Below, piece after piece: positions 7,580 through 9,707 of a DNA stretch of 9,707 nt. The stretch is taken from the NCBI GenBank assembly GCA_034665745.1, contig JAXDJJ010000007.1, positions 1 through 9,707 of the forward strand, read 5' to 3'. The position numbers and the translations under genes were made by a program. Each line of letters begins with the position of its first letter. Positions within the stretch are counted from its first letter, which is position 1. Origin of the DNA: JAXDJJ01 sp034665745. Its GTDB lineage: Bacteria > Actinomycetota > CADDZG01 > WHSQ01. The notes below the pieces were generated by a model. It was not told where the DNA came from, did not search any database, and saw only the letters and a list, made by a program, of their open reading frames with translations.

Positions 7580-8006
7580 AGCTGCAGCCTTCCTACTCAT
7601 CTGTGTGCTTCTCGCGTCGTGCAGCTCCGGCTCGGATGGCAAGCCCGACGCGGACCCCACGAAGCTCTCGGGCACATGCGGCCTTCCAACCCCCGAACCG
7701 ACGCGGGACGAATCCTTGGTGCCCGATGGGTTCCTCCCCGAGGGGGCCGAGATCTCGAATGCTCAAGCCGAGCGTGGGGGATTCCTCACCGCGATCAACG
7801 TGCGGCTTTCGGTCGCTCAGGCCCTCAAGTTCTACAAGGCTGCGGTCAAGGAGGCCGGCTACAAGATCATCAACGCCGATAACGAGGGCTTCGAGGCCGA
7901 GATCTACCTCAGGAAGGCCAAGCGCCTGGCGGCCATCCAGATCCGGACCTCGACCTGCGATGACCGCAGCATCGTCTTCATCAACGAGATAGTCCCGGAT
8001 GCCTAG
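7575..8006 (+). CDS. Small lipoprotein 2 (paralogue of the one at 1256), probable ATT start
   Basis: A 143-residue predicted lipoprotein. From ATT at 7575 it reads MRAAAFLLICVLLASC, with lipobox LASC and the lipidated cysteine at residue 16. The N-terminal pattern and cysteine position are the same as in lipoprotein 1. A Gly/Ser/Asp/Pro linker is followed by DESLVP, GGFLT, GYKIINADNEGFEAEIYL and a beta-rich end. Shared features with lipoprotein 1 are DESL(I/V)P, GFLT, the identical DNEGFEAEI and two extra cysteines (C35, C128). Function is unknown. The start codon overlaps the SDR stop in ATTAG, and AAGGAAG at 7559-7565 could be its ribosome site, though 9 bases away. The alternative is GTG at 7536, inside the SDR gene: it gives a 29-residue signal peptide with an RRKQR n-region. 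That is plausible in form, but it has no good Shine-Dalgarno and would break the match with lipoprotein 1. The gene ends the operon. Confidence 0.77.
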   Translation: MRAAAFLLICVLLASCSSGSDGKPDADPTKLSGTCGLPTPEPTRDESLVPDGFLPEGAEISNAQAERGGFLTAINVRLSVAQALKFYKAAVKEAGYKIINADNEGFEAEIYLRKAKRLAAIQIRTSTCDDRSIVFINEIVPDA

Positions 8007-8082
8007 GTGGCCCCAGATTCACGGGCGCACAAATGCCTTTCTTGCCTCCGGGCCTGGGTATCATCCCCACAGACAAGCGACC

Positions 8083-8100
8083 CCTTTCCTAGGAGGAAGG
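8083..8100 (+). promoter_or_regulatory. Shine-Dalgarno of the ferredoxin gene, within a possible small hairpin
   Basis: AGGAGGAAGG (8091-8100) precedes the ATG at 8109. CCTTTC (8083-8088) can pair with GGAAGG (8095-8100), six pairs including one G-U, around a 6-base loop, which would partly cover the ribosome site. The rest of the 102-base gap (8007-8108) must hold any ferredoxin promoter, but I see no pair of -35/-10 boxes at acceptable spacing and no clear terminator for the upstream operon. Confidence 0.45.
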
Positions 8101-8108
8101 TCTAAGAC

Positions 8109-8408
8109 ATGACGTACGTCATCGCGGAGCCCTGCATCGGAGTCAAAGACCGGGCGTGCGTGGACGAGTGTCCCGTCGACTGCATCTACGAGGGCGAAGA
8201 CCAGCTCTTCATCCACCCTGAGGAATGTGTCGACTGTGATGCGTGCCTTCCCGCGTGCCCTGTGGACGCCATCTTCCCAGCCGACAACGTGCCATCCGAA
8301 TGGACGAGCTTCACAGCGCTGAACGTCTCGTGGTTCCAAGATCACCCCGACGCATCTGGTGGCGCGATGGAGAGCCCCTACGCGCCTGCCGAAGAACGCG
8401 GCGAGTAA
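8109..8408 (+). CDS. fdxA: Seven-iron ferredoxin (3Fe-4S plus 4Fe-4S)
   Basis: A 99-residue soluble electron carrier. The cysteines fit the seven-iron ferredoxin pattern (Azotobacter FdI type) with a constant offset of one. C9, C17 and C50 bind the 3Fe-4S cluster. C21, C40, C43 and C46 bind the 4Fe-4S cluster. C25 corresponds to the free cysteine. The opening MTYVIAEPCIGVKDRACVDE, then ECPVDCIYEG and the HPEECVDCDACLPACPVDAI stretch, are characteristic of actinobacterial FdxA. Such proteins pass electrons to cytochromes P450, reductases and other partners; the partner here is not known. The length is close to the roughly 105-residue norm. It stands apart from the upstream operon by 102 bases and has its own strong ribosome site, so it is probably a separate transcription unit shared with the small gene downstream. 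Confidence 0.95.
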   Translation: MTYVIAEPCIGVKDRACVDECPVDCIYEGEDQLFIHPEECVDCDACLPACPVDAIFPADNVPSEWTSFTALNVSWFQDHPDASGGAMESPYAPAEERGE

Positions 8409-8640
8409 CCCCGAGCGTCTACCTCCCGATCCACCTTCTGGGTGGCGCGCCCTGCTCGGACGCAAGATCACGATCCGCTATGCCCTCGCGGGTGATCCCG
8501 ACCATCCATTCTCCGAAGCGATAGGTGTCATCTCGGGGGTCTCGGATGGCGATGACCCGACTATCACGATCATGGGCCGCGACGGTGCCATGACCGAGGT
8601 GCGCTCCTCCGATGTGCTGCAGGGAAAGGTCTTTCCTTAG
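8359..8640 (+). CDS. Small beta-rich protein of unknown function downstream of fdxA
   Basis: A frame of up to 93 residues. The conserved-looking part is residues about 29-93: W-R-A-L-L-G-R-K-ITIRY, then DPDHPFSEAIGVISGV, PTITIMGRDGAMTEV and a final SSDVLQGKVFP. The alternating short strands suggest a small SH3-like barrel. The pattern resembles the SH3-like domain attached to Rv0428c-type actinobacterial acetyltransferases, but this is from memory and no acetyltransferase domain follows. The start is uncertain. GTG at 8359 overlaps fdxA by 50 bases and lacks a Shine-Dalgarno, and CTG at 8386 is another option. The first 28 residues, rich in Arg and Pro, may not be translated. The gene shares fdxA's direction and probably its transcript. 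Confidence 0.6.
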   Translation: MARWRAPTRLPKNAASNPERLPPDPPSGWRALLGRKITIRYALAGDPDHPFSEAIGVISGVSDGDDPTITIMGRDGAMTEVRSSDVLQGKVFP

Positions 8641-8654
8641 GGGCTCTGCGTTCC

Positions 8655-8670
8655 GGGCGGTCAGTCGCCC
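8655..8670. terminator. Weak hairpin in the convergent junction
   Basis: GGGCG (8655-8659) pairs with CGCCC (8666-8670) around a 6-base loop, overlapping the stop codon of the minus-strand gene. There is no T-run on either side, so intrinsic termination is doubtful. It may only be a chance GC stem. Confidence 0.2.
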
Positions 8671-9659
8671 ATCGCGAAGACGCCGCCGCTGTAGGTGGTC
8701 GAGCGAACTCCGTCCTCGTAGTCGAGGCTGAACTCGAAGCCGCGCACCGCTTTTGCCTGGGTCGTTCCCCGGTAGTTGATCGAGTGCGTGAACTTGCCAG
8801 CATTGAGCATCGAGTAGTCCATCATCAATGCGAAACGGCCCTTGTCCATCCCCCAAGTCATCCAGCTCCCCGCTCCGTCCAAACAGGTGAGGGCGTGAGG
8901 CCGAGGCACATCCAGGGGCAGCGTGTTCTCCGTCAAACACGCGTCAACTTCGCCCTCACTAGCCTCCTTCGGAGTCTCGATGATGAGCCCGATGAGGGAG
9001 ATGCCCATTCCGGAGAGCGGGTGGGAAGTGACGGCCGAGTACAGGGGACGAACGGTCTTGTCGTCGACGTAGGGGTCAAGATCACTGACCGAACCCTTCA
9101 TGGGATCGCCCAAGAGCAAGGACGTCCTGCCTTTCAGCCCATCGAGGTTGATAGTGGCTGCGACATGGTTCGTGGCCGAAGAGTCATCGACGAAAACGAA
9201 CAGGTGATAGTCACCGGCGGGCAGCTCCATCGTTTCTGCCTTCTGATCATGGGCGCTCCCGGTGGTCGCGAACTCCAGAGGAGGGTGGTTGCAAGGAAGG
9301 TCGGCGCATGTGGCGACCTGCATGGCGATGATTTCGGCTCCGTCTTCTTTAGCGTCCTGCTTGAGAGCGATCCCAGCGAACCCAGCGCTCGAGCGGATCT
9401 CGATCGACTTGTTGAAGAAGGCCTCAGTTGAGATGGTGGCCATCCGGGGGATGCGCACCTTGATTGAACTGGAATGGAACGTGCTCACCTTCGTTACTCC
9501 AGCAAGCTTTGGGACGTATGGCCCCAGTAACTTCCCTTCTTCGGCCGACGCAGTGCCCACGAGCGCGCAGAGCATCACCGCGACCAGTGCGATCGCCGAT
9601 GTCTTCTGAGCAACTCGAAGCGAGACCCGTTTCATGCCTTGAAGGGTTCGGCGAAGCAT
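8661..9659 (-). CDS. Secreted protein of unknown function
   Basis: A 332-residue exported protein that I cannot assign to a family. Residues 1-39 form a long Sec signal peptide: basic n-region (RR, KR, R, K), hydrophobic core IALVAVMLCALVG and cleavage site ASA before E40. The mature chain has four cysteines (118, 123, 241, 259), an even number that fits two disulfides in an extracytoplasmic protein. The region around 145-165 (ELPAGDYHLFVFVDD) resembles a strand-turn-strand of a beta-sandwich. The C-terminal 80 residues are rich in aromatic and Gly/Ser positions and end in YSGGVFAMGD. No catalytic motif is evident. The start may be the first ATG (9659), with a weak CAGG 8 bases upstream, or the second (9635), which gives a more usual n-region. 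Neither has a strong ribosome site. It converges on the small gene after fdxA with a 20-base gap and is not part of the plus-strand operon. Confidence 0.75.
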   Translation of the reverse strand: MLRRTLQGMKRVSLRVAQKTSAIALVAVMLCALVGTASAEEGKLLGPYVPKLAGVTKVSTFHSSSIKVRIPRMATISTEAFFNKSIEIRSSAGFAGIALKQDAKEDGAEIIAMQVATCADLPCNHPPLEFATTGSAHDQKAETMELPAGDYHLFVFVDDSSATNHVAATINLDGLKGRTSLLLGDPMKGSVSDLDPYVDDKTVRPLYSAVTSHPLSGMGISLIGLIIETPKEASEGEVDACLTENTLPLDVPRPHALTCLDGAGSWMTWGMDKGRFALMMDYSMLNAGKFTHSINYRGTTQAKAVRGFEFSLDYEDGVRSTTYSGGVFAMGD

Positions 9660-9707
9660 GCCTCTGACCTGCTCGTTTCTTTCTTGATTGCAGCTGGGCG
9701 GCGCTAT

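Noticed and set aside
8042..8064. TTGCCT and TATCAT as promoter boxes for fdxA
   Set aside because: The spacing is only 11 bases, well short of the 16-18 needed, and no better -35 box pairs with TATCAT.
8359..8408. Frameshift joining fdxA and the small downstream gene into one protein
   Set aside because: The ferredoxin is complete at a normal length for its family, and the downstream core resembles a separate small domain, so two genes are the simpler reading.

Overview
The window is a high-GC, gene-dense piece of bacterial chromosome. It most likely comes from an actinobacterial lineage, probably an environmental one. The reasons are the actinobacterial type of seven-iron ferredoxin, GTG starts, tightly packed co-directional genes and strong G/C bias at third codon positions. 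No RNA genes, mobile elements or CRISPR arrays are visible. The taxonomic call is inference from protein character only.

Positions 1-8006 form one long plus-strand gene run with gaps of at most about 40 bases. It opens with the 3' end of the E1 beta subunit of a 2-oxo-acid dehydrogenase complex, and lipA (lipoyl synthase) starts on the base after its stop codon. The pairing is functional, since LipA makes the lipoyl arm of the same complex. Next comes a small lipoprotein, then a large secreted protein that joins a YncE/YVTN-type beta-propeller to an alkaline-phosphatase-superfamily phosphoesterase. A GMC-family FAD oxidoreductase with an N-terminal helical extension, a classical short-chain dehydrogenase (SDR) and a second small lipoprotein follow. 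The two lipoproteins are paralogues and bracket the phosphoesterase, GMC and SDR genes.

The most unusual signal is at the starts of these two lipoproteins. Neither has a well-placed ATG, GTG or TTG. Both become textbook lipoproteins if translation starts at an isoleucine codon, ATC at 1256 and ATT at 7575. Each then begins M-R-A-A-A, has its lipobox cysteine at residue 16, and is 144 or 143 residues long. Each start sits at or just after the stop codon of the upstream enzyme gene. This would be a paired use of rare AUC/AUU start codons in one operon.

After a 102-base gap lies a separate unit: a seven-iron (3Fe-4S/4Fe-4S) ferredoxin of the FdxA type, followed by a small beta-rich protein whose reading frame overlaps or abuts the ferredoxin end. 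It converges on a minus-strand gene (8661-9659) for a secreted protein with a Sec signal peptide and four cysteines in the mature chain, which I cannot assign to a family.

Taken together, the central genes read like an envelope-associated route in which a phosphoesterase frees a product outside the membrane while GMC and SDR enzymes act on alcohol or carbonyl groups inside. The link between these steps is inferred from gene order alone.
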